Shown in pieces: positions 35,253-44,979 of a stretch of 64,000 nt of DNA. The translations under genes and the position numbers were made by a program. This stretch comes from Kutzneria kofuensis (GTDB taxonomy: Bacteria; Actinomycetota; Actinomycetes; Mycobacteriales; Pseudonocardiaceae): contig NZ_JACHIR010000001.1 of the NCBI RefSeq assembly GCF_014203355.1, forward strand, positions 6,140,038-6,204,037, written 5' to 3'. The notes under the pieces were generated by a model. That model was not told where the DNA came from. It did no database searches and saw only the letters and a program-made list of their open reading frames with translations. The stretch's first letter is position 1. Every line of letters starts with the position of its first letter.

Positions 35253-36422
35253 GTGAGCGGTCCGCCAACCGCGGGTACACGTCCCGACGAGGTCCGCAGG
35301 CACAACCGGACCGCCCTGCTGCGCAGGCTGCACGTCGGTGGCCCGTGCACCAGGGCGGAACTGGCCGCCGAGCTGGGGCTGAACCGCAGCACGATCAAGG
35401 CGCTGGTCGACGGCCTGGCCGACGCCGGGGTGGTGGTCGAGCAGGTCTCGGCCAAGCGCACCGGCGCCGGCCGGCCGTCGCTGCTGGTGCTGCCGCAGCC
35501 GCGGTCGCTGTGGGTGCTCGCCGTCGACGTCGGCGTCGAGCAGACCACCGTGGCGGCCGTCGGCTTCGGCGGCGAGGTGCTCGGCACCCGGGGCTGGACG
35601 CTGCCGCGCGGCACCGGGTCGCCGGACGACCTGCTGGCCAAGATCGGTACCGCCTGCCGGCGGCTGGCCGAGCGGATCGGCTCCGAGCCGGTCGGGGTCG
35701 GCGTGTCCGTGCCGGGTGTCGTGCGGCGGGACGGTTTTGTGCACGAGGCGCCCAACCTGCACTGGGAGGGCGTGCCGGTGGGGGAGCGCCTGGCCGCCGC
35801 GCTGCACCGGCCCGTGCTGGTCGGCAACGACGCCGAGCTGGGGGCGCTCGCCGAGCACACCCGCGGCGTCGCGACCGAGGCCGCCGACATGGTGTTCGTC
35901 TCGGTCGACGTCGGTGTCGGCGGCGGGGTCATCTCCGAGCGGGCCGCCTTACGCGGCAGCGGCGGCTACGTCGGCGAACTCGGGCACATGGTCGTGCGAC
36001 CCGGCGGCCGGCCCTGCTACTGCGGGTGCCAGGGCTGCTGGGAGACCGAAATCGGCGAGGACGCCCTGTGCCGGGCGCTCGGCCTGCCCGAGGGCTCGCC
36101 GCGCGAGGCCGTCGTCGGCGAGCTCCGGGCGCTGGCCGGTGAGCCGCAGGCGGCGCTGAGCCGGCTGCGGGAGTTCACCGACTGGCTGGGACTCGGGCTG
36201 ATCAACGTGGTCAACCTGCTCGGGCCGCAGCTGGTCGTGCTCGGCGACCTGCTGGCCGCGCTGCCCGACGCGGTCGTCGACGAGGCCGCCGAGACCGTGC
36301 GGGAGCGCAGCCTGGTCAGCCGGGCCGTCGGCGGCATCCGGATCGTGGCGTCCCCGCTGGGCAAGGAAGCCAAGATCATCGGCGCCGCCGAGCTGGCCTT
36401 CCAGCAGGCCCTGGCCGGCTGA
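35253..36422 (+). CDS. ROK family transcriptional regulator
   Basis: A 389-aa repressor of the NagC/XylR group. Residues 12-75 form a winged helix (RRHNRTALLRRLHVGGPCTR; AELAAELGLNRSTIKALVDGL), followed by the sugar-kinase-like ROK domain: VDVGVEQTTVAA, GVSVPGVV, VGNDAELGALAEH, SVDVGVGGGVI and the zinc motif CYCGCQGCWE. It is last in the sugar ABC operon and probably senses the sugar or its phosphate. Codon 233 (35949-35951) is TTA, rare in this genome type, so translation may depend on a bldA-like tRNA. Confidence 0.92.
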   Translation: MSGPPTAGTRPDEVRRHNRTALLRRLHVGGPCTRAELAAELGLNRSTIKALVDGLADAGVVVEQVSAKRTGAGRPSLLVLPQPRSLWVLAVDVGVEQTTVAAVGFGGEVLGTRGWTLPRGTGSPDDLLAKIGTACRRLAERIGSEPVGVGVSVPGVVRRDGFVHEAPNLHWEGVPVGERLAAALHRPVLVGNDAELGALAEHTRGVATEAADMVFVSVDVGVGGGVISERAALRGSGGYVGELGHMVVRPGGRPCYCGCQGCWETEIGEDALCRALGLPEGSPREAVVGELRALAGEPQAALSRLREFTDWLGLGLINVVNLLGPQLVVLGDLLAALPDAVVDEAAETVRERSLVSRAVGGIRIVASPLGKEAKIIGAAELAFQQALAG

Positions 36423-36488
36423 CCGAGCCCGGCCGGGCGGCTCCCGGCCGGGCGGTTCTCGGCCTGCTGACTTCTCGTTGGGGTAGCG

Positions 36489-36523
36489 AAGGGGCGCGGG
36501 CCCACACCTGGCCCGCGCCCCTT
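36489..36523. terminator. bidirectional terminator after the ROK gene
   Basis: A 14-bp perfect stem (36489-36502 with 36510-36523) and 7-nt loop between convergent ROK and DUF7455 genes. Confidence 0.75.
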
Positions 36524-36554
36524 GATCGCTTTGGATTTTTCGGTCTGCCCCGTC

Positions 36555-36734
36555 TCAGCCCTGCTGGATCTCCGCCGAGAGCTCACGCAGCTTGGCGCTG
36601 TGCTCACGGGCGTGGTGGCCGCAGAAGAGGAGCTCGCCTCCGGACGGGAGAATGGCGCGTACCTGAGCGGCCGCGCCGCACCGGTCGCAGCGGTCGACAG
36701 CGGTCAGCTCGGGGCGGGTGAGCAAGGTCGTCAT
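36555..36734 (-). CDS. small zinc-ribbon protein (DUF7455 type)
   Basis: A 59-aa conserved actinobacterial protein starting MTTLLTRPELTAVDRCDRCG (20 residues), with AQVRAILPSGGELLFCGHHA after it. C-x2-C and C-x2-H pairs form a likely zinc knuckle. ATG 36734 has GGAGGGAG 6 nt upstream; a longer frame to 36839 lacks a ribosome site. Homologues are common near the primary sigma gene. Function is unknown. Confidence 0.85.
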   Translation of the reverse strand: MTTLLTRPELTAVDRCDRCGAAAQVRAILPSGGELLFCGHHAREHSAKLRELSAEIQQG

Positions 36735-37391
36735 GGAAATCTCCCTCCGTCCCGGCACCGGTGCTCCGGTGCCTACTACAGCTGCGACCACAACGCTCCG
36801 GGGCCTGGCGCCCGGTCGCGCGGTGTTCGCTGCCATCACTGTTGCAGACGTTCGGCGCCTCGCTGGTGTTCCCCACCGTAGTGGCGACTCCCGTCACGTG
36901 AGATGTACCCGGATGCAGCAAGCCACACTCCGTGACATCGCACTCCTGTCGATGGTCCGGTGCCCGGGCCCTCCACAGGTGCCGAGTCGGTTACGGTTTG
37001 TCGTCGGATCGGGTCCGAGATGACGCACCGCAACGAACTCAGTGACTCAAGCTACGTCAGCGAACCACGACCGGGTTCGTATCACCACCCCTGTTGTGGG
37101 ATGAGTCACATTACGGAGCGTGATATTCGCTTCTGGCGAACAGCCCCCCGGAGCCCGGTTTCGGCCCCGGTGAGTGTCCGGGAGCCCCGCGGCCGGTTTC
37201 CTCCTCGCCGCGCGTGACACGGCGTCCCACGGGCCAACTGGGGGCCACGAACGACCGTCCGCGAGGTGAACGCCCGACCTCCAGTGGATCACCGGCCCCG
37301 AAAGACGGCGGCGGTGGCGACCCGAGAACCACGGCCCCTCGCCCGGTCGGGGGAGGGGGCAGAAGCGGTCCCGGCTTCCAGCCGAAAACGA
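36735..37391. other. 657-bp gap between DUF7455 gene and sigA, no gene found
   Basis: This stretch has lower GC and more mixed codon positions than flanking genes. It should hold the promoter of the DUF7455 gene. Only ill-defined inverted repeats such as GAGTCACATTACGG around 37100 were seen, and no reading frame has both a ribosome site and gene-like composition. Confidence 0.5.
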
Positions 37392-37430
37392 CGACTGCCC
37401 TGTCCGGCCAGAAGCCGGACAGGGCAGTCG
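37392..37430 (-). terminator. sigA terminator
   Basis: A 17-bp perfect stem (37392-37408 with 37414-37430) and 5-nt loop, 17 nt beyond the sigA stop. Confidence 0.85.
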
Positions 37431-37446
37431 TGTCGAACCGGGGCCG

Positions 37447-38784
37447 TCAGTCCAGGTAGTCGCGCAGCACCTGCGACCGGGACGGGTGACGGAGCTTCGA
37501 CATGGTCTTCGACTCGATCTGGCGGATCCGCTCCCGGGTCACGCCGTAGACCTGGCCGATCTCGTCCAGGGTCCGCGGCTGGCCGTCGGTGAGGCCGAAG
37601 CGCAGCCGCACCACGCCCGCCTCCCGCTCGGACAGGGTCGCCAGCACCGACTGGAGCTGGTCCTGCAGCAGCGTGAACGACACGGCGTCGACCGCGACGA
37701 CGGCCTCGGAGTCCTCGATGAAGTCGCCGAGCTGGCTGTCGCCCTCGTCGCCGATGGTCTGGTCCAGCGAGATCGGCTCCCGGGCGTACTGCTGGATCTC
37801 CAGCACCTTCTCCGGGGTGATGTCCATCTCCTTGGCCAGCTCCTCCGGCGTCGGCTCGCGGCCGAGGTCCTGGAGCAGCTCGCGCTGGATGCGGCCGAGC
37901 TTGTTGATGACCTCCACCATGTGCACCGGGATACGGATGGTGCGGGCCTGGTCGGCCATGGCTCGGGTGATCGCCTGCCGGATCCACCAGGTGGCGTACG
38001 TGGAGAACTTGTAGCCCTTGGTGTAGTCGAACTTCTCGACCGCGCGGATCAGGCCCAGGTTGCCCTCCTGGATCAGGTCCAGGAACGCCATGCCGCGGCC
38101 GGTGTAGCGCTTGGCCAGCGACACCACCAGGCGGAGGTTGGCCTCGAGCAGGTGGTTCTTGGCCCGCTCGCCGTCACGCACGATCCAGCGCAGGTCCCGG
38201 CGCAGCTGCGGGGGCAGCTTCTCGGTCTCGTCCTCGGCCTTGCGCACGCGCTCGGCGGCGTAGAGCCCGGCCTCGATCCGCTTGGCCAGCTCCACCTCCT
38301 CCTCGGCGTTGAGCAGGGCGACCTTGCCGATCTGCTTGAGGTAGGCGCGGACGGAGTCGGCCGACGCGGTCAGCTCGGCGTCCTTGCGCGCCTGCCGCAG
38401 CGCCTCGGACTCCTCCTCGTCCCAGACGAAGTCGGAGCTGTCCTTGGTCTCCTCCTCGTCGGGCTCCTCGACGACGTCCTCGACGACAACGTCCTCGAGG
38501 TCGGCCGCGTCGAGCTCGACCTCGCCCTCGAGGTCCTCCGGCTCCTCGCCGTCGCCGGCCTTCTTGGCCTTGGCCGGCGCGGCCTTGCCGGTCGCTGTCT
38601 TCTTGGCCGCGGCGGCGCGGGGGCCGGCCGGCTTCTTGGCCGCTGTCTTCGCGGCGCCGGTCTTGGCCGCACCACGCCCCGGGGTGGCCTTCACGGCCTC
38701 CTCGGCGTCGACCGGCTGCTGTGCCTTCGCGGCGGCGCTCGCGGGGGTGGCGGAGCGTCGGGTTGCGGTTTCTGCGGCTGCCAC
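37447..38784 (-). CDS. sigA: primary RNA polymerase sigma factor SigA/HrdB
   Basis: The housekeeping sigma factor, 445 aa. A long Ala/Lys-rich N-terminus (about 1-110) and an acidic stretch ([19 protein letters not shown]) precede region 1.2 ([20 protein letters not shown]), region 2 ([39 protein letters not shown]), region 3 ([19 protein letters not shown]) and region 4 ([20 protein letters not shown]). GTG 38784 starts [16 protein letters not shown] with GAAAGGG upstream, as in relatives; the frame further up is not gene-like. Its order with ppgK and suhB is as in M. tuberculosis. Confidence 0.95.
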   Translation of the reverse strand: MAAAETATRRSATPASAAAKAQQPVDAEEAVKATPGRGAAKTGAAKTAAKKPAGPRAAAAKKTATGKAAPAKAKKAGDGEEPEDLEGEVELDAADLEDVVVEDVVEEPDEEETKDSSDFVWDEEESEALRQARKDAELTASADSVRAYLKQIGKVALLNAEEEVELAKRIEAGLYAAERVRKAEDETEKLPPQLRRDLRWIVRDGERAKNHLLEANLRLVVSLAKRYTGRGMAFLDLIQEGNLGLIRAVEKFDYTKGYKFSTYATWWIRQAITRAMADQARTIRIPVHMVEVINKLGRIQRELLQDLGREPTPEELAKEMDITPEKVLEIQQYAREPISLDQTIGDEGDSQLGDFIEDSEAVVAVDAVSFTLLQDQLQSVLATLSEREAGVVRLRFGLTDGQPRTLDEIGQVYGVTRERIRQIESKTMSKLRHPSRSQVLRDYLD

Positions 38785-38899
38785 GTACGCCCTTTCGCGA
38801 CGGTCCTTCACGGCAGACCGAAGGGCGCGAACCTCGGCCGCCAGGGGGTTTCGGGGGAGCACCCGGCGGTTGCTGACCGTGGGCGCTGTTCCATTGTAA

Positions 38900-38941
38900 C
38901 GACGACGGCCGTGTCGCGTTGCCGCCACACGGCCGTCGTCG
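38900..38941 (-). terminator. ppgK terminator
   Basis: A 15-bp perfect stem (38900-38914 with 38927-38941) and 12-nt loop, between the ppgK stop and the sigA start. Confidence 0.75.
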
Positions 38942-39009
38942 GGCCCTTTTCCCGTGTTCCCGCAGGTAGATCGCCGGAACACGATTCGGTCAGATTTTTC
39001 GGGGTACCA

Positions 39010-39771
<762 letters not shown>

Positions 39772-39852
39772 CCGTCGGACCCTTCCTACTCGATTCAGTC
39801 CGCTGTCAGTCCTCGACCCTGCGCGCGGGTCTTCGGGAGTGTGCGCAGACCC

Positions 39853-39858
39853 TAACGT
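39853..39858 (+). promoter_or_regulatory. -10 box of suhB, leaderless-type
   Basis: TAACGT ends 10 nt before GTG 39869, so transcription would begin at or next to the start codon. Confidence 0.4.
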
Positions 39859-39868
39859 GTGTGGTTCG

Positions 39869-40684
39869 GTGGACAACGTGCTAGCCGCTGAATCCGAGGA
39901 ACTCGTCAGGATCGCTGTCACCGTCGCGACGGAAGCCGCCGAGCTGGTCCGCAACGCCCGTAGCCACGCTGTCACCCAGGTGGACACCAAGTCCAGCGAA
40001 ACTGACGTGGTGACGGCCGCGGATCGCGCGTCCGAACAACTGGTCCGCGACCGTTTGGCGCAACTGCGCCCGGGCGAGCCGGTGCTCGGCGAGGAGGAGG
40101 GCGGCGCGACCTCGCTGGACGGCCTGGTCTGGGTGGTGGACCCGATCGACGGCACCGTCAACTACCTCTACGGCCTGCCCTGGTACGCCGTGTCGATCGC
40201 GGCCCAGCTGGACGGGGTGTCGGTGGCCGGCGTGGTCGTCGAACCGGTGTCCGGCCGGGTCTGGACCGCGACCCGGGGCGGCGGTTCCTTCCTCGACGGC
40301 CAGCCGCTGCGCGCGGCGGCGACCACCCGGCTGGAATTGTCGCTACTGGGGACCGGATTCTCGTACGACCACGCCCGGCGGCTGCGGCAGGCCGAGGCGG
40401 TCAACCGGATGCTGGGCAAGGTGCGGGACATCCGCCGTTGCGGCGCCGCCTCGCTCGACCTGTGCGCCGTCGCGGCGGGCTGGGAGGACGCCTACGTCGA
40501 GCACGGTCTGCACCGCTGGGACTGGGCCGCCGGCGGCCTCATCGCCGAGGAAGCGGGCGCGGTCGTCCGGTTCCCCGGCGGCGCGGACGACGGGTTGGGC
40601 GAGGAGGCGACGTTCGCCGCCGCCCCGGGCATCGCCGAGCAGTTGCGAGCCGCCCTCGTGGAGAGCGGCTTCGGCAAGGTGTAG
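39869..40684 (+). CDS. suhB: inositol monophosphatase family protein (SuhB-like)
   Basis: A Mg-dependent phosphatase of inositol-1-phosphate or related sugar phosphates, 271 aa. [21 protein letters not shown] (metal-binding D-P-I-D-G-T) and [15 protein letters not shown] are the three family motifs in order. GTG 39869 is chosen, with GTG 39878 as alternative; neither has a ribosome site and a -10 box lies just upstream, fitting leaderless translation. In actinobacteria such enzymes serve inositol for phosphatidylinositol and mycothiol. The gene position beside ppgK and sigA is conserved. Confidence 0.9.
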   Translation: MDNVLAAESEELVRIAVTVATEAAELVRNARSHAVTQVDTKSSETDVVTAADRASEQLVRDRLAQLRPGEPVLGEEEGGATSLDGLVWVVDPIDGTVNYLYGLPWYAVSIAAQLDGVSVAGVVVEPVSGRVWTATRGGGSFLDGQPLRAAATTRLELSLLGTGFSYDHARRLRQAEAVNRMLGKVRDIRRCGAASLDLCAVAAGWEDAYVEHGLHRWDWAAGGLIAEEAGAVVRFPGGADDGLGEEATFAAAPGIAEQLRAALVESGFGKV

Positions 40685-40757
40685 CCGACCCGACTCCGCC
40701 GTTCGCCAGCCCTCAGACCGCTCGACCCCGCCCCTGCTTCGCCTGGTCGCTGGTTTT

Positions 40758-40906
40758 CGCGAGGCCCCGCCGATGCTTCGCCCGGTTGGCGTATTTCGGC
40801 CGCCGCCACCCAACGCGCCCACCCACCCAAGCCGATGCGGCGGGCGAAATACGGCAAGGGCGAGGCATCGGCTTAAAAGGGGCCGAGCCCCGCGCGGAAC
40901 GCGCGG
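40758..40906 (+). repeat. structured intergenic repeat, copy E
   Basis: It runs from CGCGAGGCCCCGCCGATGC to a terminal hairpin CCGCGCG-GAA-CGCGCGG (40890-40906). GGCCCC (40763-40768) pairs with GGGGCC (40879-40884), GCCGATGC (40769-40776) with GCATCGGC (40865-40872), and an inner stem CGTATTTCG (40790-40798) with CGAAATACG (40845-40853). It is aligned with copy C over the conserved parts, but all three stems differ in sequence and stay paired. It lies between convergent suhB and the LytR_C gene. Confidence 0.85.
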
Positions 40907-40910
40907 CAAA

Positions 40911-41621
40911 CTAACAGTGCACAGCGCGGGCGGCGTTGATCAGGTCGGCGCTGACCGGCGGCTGGCCGGTCGGCTGGGCCAGCTGGCCGCCCTGGGCGGG
41001 CGGCTGGCTCTTGGCCCACGCGGCCAGCTCCTGCAGCACCTGCTTGGCGCTGGAGTTGACCTTGAACTCGTCGAACTTCTTGCCCACGGCCAGGTCGACG
41101 GTGCCGTCCTGGCGGTCGTCGCGCACGAGTTCGGCGCACGGCTCGACGATGCTCAGCGTGCGGGCGCCGGCGGCGCCGTTGGGGCCGAACCGGATCTGGG
41201 CCCGGCAGTTCATGTCGCCGGCCAGGTAGATCGGGTCGTTGGCCGGGTCGCCCGCGCTGGCGAAGCCGGCGCTGAGCACCGCGGAGTTCACGATCGAGGC
41301 CTGGTTGCGGGTTTCGCTGGCGTTGTAGACGCGGACCTGCACCTGGGCGGGGGGCGCGGGCGGCGTCTTGTCCAGCGCGTCGTGCCCGAGCACGGTGCCC
41401 AGCTTGGGCGCGGGTGTGGCGGGTGGCGTCGCGCCGGCCGGCAGCGGGCCGGGGGCGTTGCAGTGCACGGCGGCGTCCACGTCGTCGGTGGTGTTGATGA
41501 CCTTGATCCAGACGAAGCCCGCGACGACGGCCAGAATGGCGAACAGGACCAGGGCTGGCCATGGCCGCCGCTTCCGGTATAGCGGCTTCCCCTTCCGGCT
41601 CACCCCGACTGGCGCAGTCAC
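40911..41621 (-). CDS. LytR_C domain envelope protein, Cei-like
   Basis: A 236-aa single-span membrane protein. A basic cytosolic start (KGKPLYRKRRPW) precedes WPALVLFAILAVVAGFVWI, then a Pro/Ala linker and an extracytoplasmic LytR_C-type domain from about residue 90 (QVQVRVYNASETRNQASIV). Cysteines in MNCRAQ, EPCAEL and the last residue VHC may pair. Position between suhB and the DUF4193 gene matches M. tuberculosis Rv2700 (Cei), needed for envelope integrity. GTG 41621 is the start. Confidence 0.87.
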   Translation of the reverse strand: MTAPVGVSRKGKPLYRKRRPWPALVLFAILAVVAGFVWIKVINTTDDVDAAVHCNAPGPLPAGATPPATPAPKLGTVLGHDALDKTPPAPPAQVQVRVYNASETRNQASIVNSAVLSAGFASAGDPANDPIYLAGDMNCRAQIRFGPNGAAGARTLSIVEPCAELVRDDRQDGTVDLAVGKKFDEFKVNSSAKQVLQELAAWAKSQPPAQGGQLAQPTGQPPVSADLINAARAVHC

Positions 41622-42134
41622 GTCCCCGCCCTCCTCGACCCCGACCGACGCGACGCGTCGTGACTGGTGAATACCCCTGTGCCCGGACCGTCGCCTGTGA
41701 TCAGCCTAGGCGTTACCGCCGACCGGCGTCGGTCGGCACCGCCGTCCGTGTCCGGTCCGTGTCCCATCGCCGACCGCGGTCGCGCCCCGCGATCGGCCGT
41801 GCGCGTAGTGTCAACCCCGCTCGCGCGGAATCGCATCACGCCGCGGCCGCCGCGGCAAGGGGTTTCCCGGCCGAATTCCCTCGTAATCGCCGCCGATCCC
41901 ACCAGCTAGGACCTCGGATGGGTGAGTGTGTGCGTGGAGTCTTGCGCGGTGGGCTATCATCCTCGCGCTCCGAGCCACTGTGGGTGCGGCTGGAATCGAC
42001 TGACGATCACTGGATGGCAGCCGGCGGCGAGCGAGACCTCCGTCACTTCCGACGGCGGGCACAAATTGAGGCCCTGGAGCGTTGACCAGCGGCACGAACA
42101 CAGTCTGAATTGTGACTGCAGGGGTGAAAGAAGT
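41622..42134. other. 513-bp divergent gap between the Cei-like and DUF4193 genes
   Basis: A TATCAT -10-like box at 41955-41960 could serve the DUF4193 gene, giving a leader of about 170 nt; no matching -35 was found. A TAGTGT lies near 41807. No reading frame here was accepted as a gene. Confidence 0.4.
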
Positions 42135-42434
42135 ATGGCGACCGACTACGACGCTCCGCGCCGGAGCCAGGACGACGACCTGGCCGAGGACTCCCTCGAG
42201 GAGTTGAAGGCGCGGCGCAACGAGACGCAGTCCGGCGTGGTCGACGTCGACGTGGATGCACCGGATGAGAACTTCGAGCTGCCAGGCGCCGACCTGTCGA
42301 ACGAGGAACTTACCGTCAAGGTGCTGCCGAAGCAGGCTGACGAGTTCACCTGTTCCAGCTGTTTCCTGGTGCACCACCGGAGTCGACTGGCCGAGGAGCA
42401 CAACGGGCAGTTGATCTGCCGGGACTGCGCCTGA
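42135..42434 (+). CDS. DUF4193 family zinc-ribbon protein
   Basis: A 99-aa conserved actinobacterial protein. MATDYDAPRR and LEELKARRNETQSGVVDVD lead into an acidic middle and a C-terminal CSSCFLVHHRSRL with CRDCA, four Cys fit for one zinc. ATG 42135 has GAAAGAAG upstream; upstream in-frame sequence is not gene-like. The homologue Rv2699c has the same neighbours. Function is unknown. Confidence 0.92.
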   Translation: MATDYDAPRRSQDDDLAEDSLEELKARRNETQSGVVDVDVDAPDENFELPGADLSNEELTVKVLPKQADEFTCSSCFLVHHRSRLAEEHNGQLICRDCA

Positions 42435-42504
42435 GCGAACGTGACCGGACGGCGTGCGGGAACCACCCGGCGCCGGTCGGCGCGGCACTCGGGCGTTCTG
42501 GGGG

Positions 42505-42975
42505 TCAGTTGTGCAAGATGGCGGCCAGCTTGTCCGCGTTGCGGACGCTGAACAGCCAGTACGGGGTCGGATCCTGCGGGTCGTTGAGGTAGACCCGGAG
42601 GACCGGCCCGACCCAGCCGCGGTGCGACACGAACGCGGCCGGATCCAGGTCCGGGCCGAGCGCCTTGCGCTTGGCCTTGGCCGGGATCACCTCGACCTCG
42701 TCGATGAAGCGCAGCGGCACGTGGGCGTCGCCCACCCACAGCTCGTCGTCGACGACCTTCACGGTGGCGCGGCCCAGCCACAGCATCACGCCGACCACGA
42801 GCGGGATCGTGATCAGGTACGGCAGCCACGCGCGCACGCCCGGGTAGCCCATGTGCACCTCGGCGGCCATCAACACGGCCGCGACGACCGGCAGCGGCCA
42901 GCCCCACCACGGCACGTACAGCCGCTCGGCGAACACCGGCTTGGTCTTTGCCACCGCACTCACGCTCTCGGTCAC
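42505..42975 (-). CDS. DUF3093 family membrane protein
   Basis: A 156-aa protein with two membrane segments ([18 protein letters not shown] and [15 protein letters not shown]) and a cytosolic C-terminal domain with [14 protein letters not shown] and [19 protein letters not shown]. This is the family pattern. GTG 42975 is divergent from dut with only 24 nt between starts, as with Rv2698 and dut in M. tuberculosis. Function is unknown. Confidence 0.9.
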   Translation of the reverse strand: MTESVSAVAKTKPVFAERLYVPWWGWPLPVVAAVLMAAEVHMGYPGVRAWLPYLITIPLVVGVMLWLGRATVKVVDDELWVGDAHVPLRFIDEVEVIPAKAKRKALGPDLDPAAFVSHRGWVGPVLRVYLNDPQDPTPYWLFSVRNADKLAAILHN

Positions 42976-42985
42976 GGGACCAGGG

Positions 42986-42991
42986 TAGTGT
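42986..42991 (+). promoter_or_regulatory. -10 box of dut, leaderless-type
   Basis: TAGTGT ends 8 nt before the dut GTG (43000), placing the start point at the start codon. The 24-nt gap between divergent starts leaves no room for a ribosome site. Confidence 0.5.
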
Positions 42992-42999
42992 CACGCGCC

Positions 43000-43494
43000 G
43001 TGCCCAGCGTGCAGGTCCTCCTCTCCCGAATCGATCCCGACGTCCCGGTGCCGTCCTACGCGACCGCGAACGACGCGGGCGTCGATCTCGTGACGACCTC
43101 GGACGTCGTCATCGAGCCCGGCGAGCGCGCCGTCGTCGGCACGGGTGTGGCGATCGCGCTGCCGGTCGGTTACGCCGGCTTCGTGCACCCCCGCTCGGGC
43201 CTGGCCGCCCGGGTCGGCCTGTCCGTGGTGAACACGCCCGGCACCATCGACGCCGGCTACCGCGGCGAGATCCGGGTGTGCCTGATCAACCACGACCTCC
43301 GCGAGCCGATCAAGCTGACCCGGGGCGACCGGATCGCGCAGCTGGTCGTGCAGCGCGTCGAGCACGTGGTCTTCGAGGAGGTCGCCGAGCTGCCCGACTC
43401 CGAGCGCGGCACCGGCGGCTACGGATCCACCGGCGGGCACGCGGTGCTCGCGGCCGCGGCGGGCGCCGGGGCCGAGCAGGGGACGAAGGAGTAG
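43000..43494 (+). CDS. dut: dUTP diphosphatase
   Basis: Hydrolyses dUTP to dUMP, keeping uracil out of DNA and feeding dTMP synthesis. The 164-aa trimeric-type enzyme shows DAGVDLVTT (motif 1), HPRSGLAAR (motif 2), [11 protein letters not shown] (motif 3), GDRIAQLVV (motif 4) and [12 protein letters not shown] (motif 5). A short Ala-rich tail follows. The start is GTG 43000, probably leaderless. The DUF3710 gene begins 4 nt after its stop. Confidence 0.95.
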   Translation: MPSVQVLLSRIDPDVPVPSYATANDAGVDLVTTSDVVIEPGERAVVGTGVAIALPVGYAGFVHPRSGLAARVGLSVVNTPGTIDAGYRGEIRVCLINHDLREPIKLTRGDRIAQLVVQRVEHVVFEEVAELPDSERGTGGYGSTGGHAVLAAAAGAGAEQGTKE

Positions 43495-43498
43495 CGGA

Positions 43499-44143
43499 AT
43501 GTTCGGCAAGCGCGGCAAGCGTGGGCGGCACCACGTCAGCAAGGACAGTGGCCGCCTGGGGGTGCCGAACTACGACGTCGTCGACGAGCCCGTCGAGGAA
43601 GGTCAGCTGACCTCCGGGCCGTACGACGAGGAGGACGCGCCCGAGGACGGCCTGTCCCGCCTGGACCTCGGTTCCGTGCGGGTGCCCGTGCCCGAGGGGG
43701 CGCAGCTGCAGGTCGAGGTCGACCCGTCCGGGCCGGTCCGGGCCGTGCACCTGGTGACGCCGATCGGGCAGATCACCGTCAGCGCGTACGCCGCGCCCCG
43801 CAGCGGCGAGCTGTGGCCGGAGATCTGCGAGGAGCTGGTCACCCAGCTGCGGGCCGACGGGGCCCGGGTGATCAAGGAGGCCGGCCAGTGGGGGACCGAG
43901 CTCGCCGCCACCGCGAACAACGTCGTGCTGCGCTTCATCGGCGTCGACGGGCCGCGGTGGATGCTGCGTGGCGTCGTCGCCGGGCCCGGTGAGCACAACG
44001 TGATGGCCTCCGAGCTGCTGCGCAACGTCGTCCGTGACACCGTCGTCGTCCGCGGCGCCGCGCCCCAGCCCGTGCGCACCCCGCTGCCCGTCGAGCTGCC
44101 GCCGGCCATCGCCCAGCACATTCAGGCCCAGCAGCAGGGCTGA
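43499..44143 (+). CDS. DUF3710 family protein
   Basis: A 214-aa conserved actinobacterial cytosolic protein. The basic start MFGKRGKRGRHH and an acidic stretch precede RLDLGSVRVPVPEGAQLQVE (20 residues), AVHLVTPIGQITVSAYAAPR, GQWGTELAA and RWMLRGVVAGPG, the family pattern. It is 4 nt after dut and overlaps the next start by 1 nt. The neighbourhood matches Rv2696c-dut. Function is unknown. Confidence 0.9.
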   Translation: MFGKRGKRGRHHVSKDSGRLGVPNYDVVDEPVEEGQLTSGPYDEEDAPEDGLSRLDLGSVRVPVPEGAQLQVEVDPSGPVRAVHLVTPIGQITVSAYAAPRSGELWPEICEELVTQLRADGARVIKEAGQWGTELAATANNVVLRFIGVDGPRWMLRGVVAGPGEHNVMASELLRNVVRDTVVVRGAAPQPVRTPLPVELPPAIAQHIQAQQQG

Positions 44144-44979
44144 TGCTCTCCGCCACGACCGTCGACCGGTTGCGGGCACGCTTCGGGCCGGACGCCCAGT
44201 CCTGGCTGGACGGCGTGCCCGCCCTGGTCTCGCGGCTGGCGTCCCGGTGGGGCCTGGAGATCGTCGCCAAGATGACCGGCGGCACCTCGGTGACGTTGCG
44301 CTGCCGCCGTTCCGACGGCAGCGGCGCCTACCTCAAGCTCACCCCCGACGCCGGGGTCTTCGCCGAGGAGGCCGCCGCCCTGCGGGCGTGGGCCGACTGC
44401 CCCGCCGTCGTCTCGCTGCTCGACGCCGCCGACGACGACAACGCTCTGCTCATCGAGGCCTTGGAGCCCGGCACCCCGCTCACCGACTGGCGTCCCGCCG
44501 TGTCGGTGCTGGCTCAACTCCGTGACGTGCCGCCTGTTGCCGGTTTCGCGACCGTCGCCGACCGCGTCGACTTCATGTTCGGCCTCGCCGCCCGCCGCAA
44601 TCCCGGCCTGCCCGCCGCTCTGCTGGACGCCTCCCACGCCGCCGCCCGCCGCCTCGCCGACACCGGCACCGTCGTCCGCCTCGTGCACGGCGACCTCCAC
44701 CCAGCCAACGTCCTCACCAGCGCCCGCGGCGCCGTCGCCATCGACCCCCGCCCCAGCCTCGGCGACCCCGACCTCGACGTCGTCGACTGGGCCTTCCTCG
44801 ACGTCTCCACCACCTCCCAGCTGCACTCCCGCATCGCCGCCCTCCACGTGCTGGACGAGGACCGCGCCTACGAGTGGAGCCGGGCTCTGGCCGTGCTCAT
44901 GCTGATGTCCCACGTGCGGCGTGGCGTCGAGGACGCCAGCACCGCCCTGTTCAGGCAGCTGGCGGAGAGCCTCGCCTGA
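44143..44979 (+). CDS. APH(6)/hydroxyurea-type aminoglycoside phosphotransferase family protein
   Basis: A 278-aa kinase-fold protein. GGTSVTLRCRRSDGSGAYLK holds the nucleotide-binding Lys, LVHGDLHPANVL the catalytic Asp and Asn, and AIDPRPSLGDPDLDVVDW the metal Asp of the streptomycin 6-phosphotransferase-like group. It starts on the last base of the DUF3710 stop, so it is coupled to dut-DUF3710, but the conserved block in M. tuberculosis has no such gene here. It may phosphorylate streptomycin or an unrelated small molecule; resistance is not shown. Confidence 0.85.
   Translation: MLSATTVDRLRARFGPDAQSWLDGVPALVSRLASRWGLEIVAKMTGGTSVTLRCRRSDGSGAYLKLTPDAGVFAEEAAALRAWADCPAVVSLLDAADDDNALLIEALEPGTPLTDWRPAVSVLAQLRDVPPVAGFATVADRVDFMFGLAARRNPGLPAALLDASHAAARRLADTGTVVRLVHGDLHPANVLTSARGAVAIDPRPSLGDPDLDVVDWAFLDVSTTSQLHSRIAALHVLDEDRAYEWSRALAVLMLMSHVRRGVEDASTALFRQLAESLA

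Noticed and set aside
33288-35858. 856-residue minus-strand open frame
   Set aside because: Antisense to the sugar permease and ROK genes; low-complexity His/Gln/Arg composition typical of a shadow frame.
36423-36470. Direct repeat CGGCCGGGCGG after the ROK gene
   Set aside because: Two short GC-rich copies only; not distinguishable from chance at this base composition.
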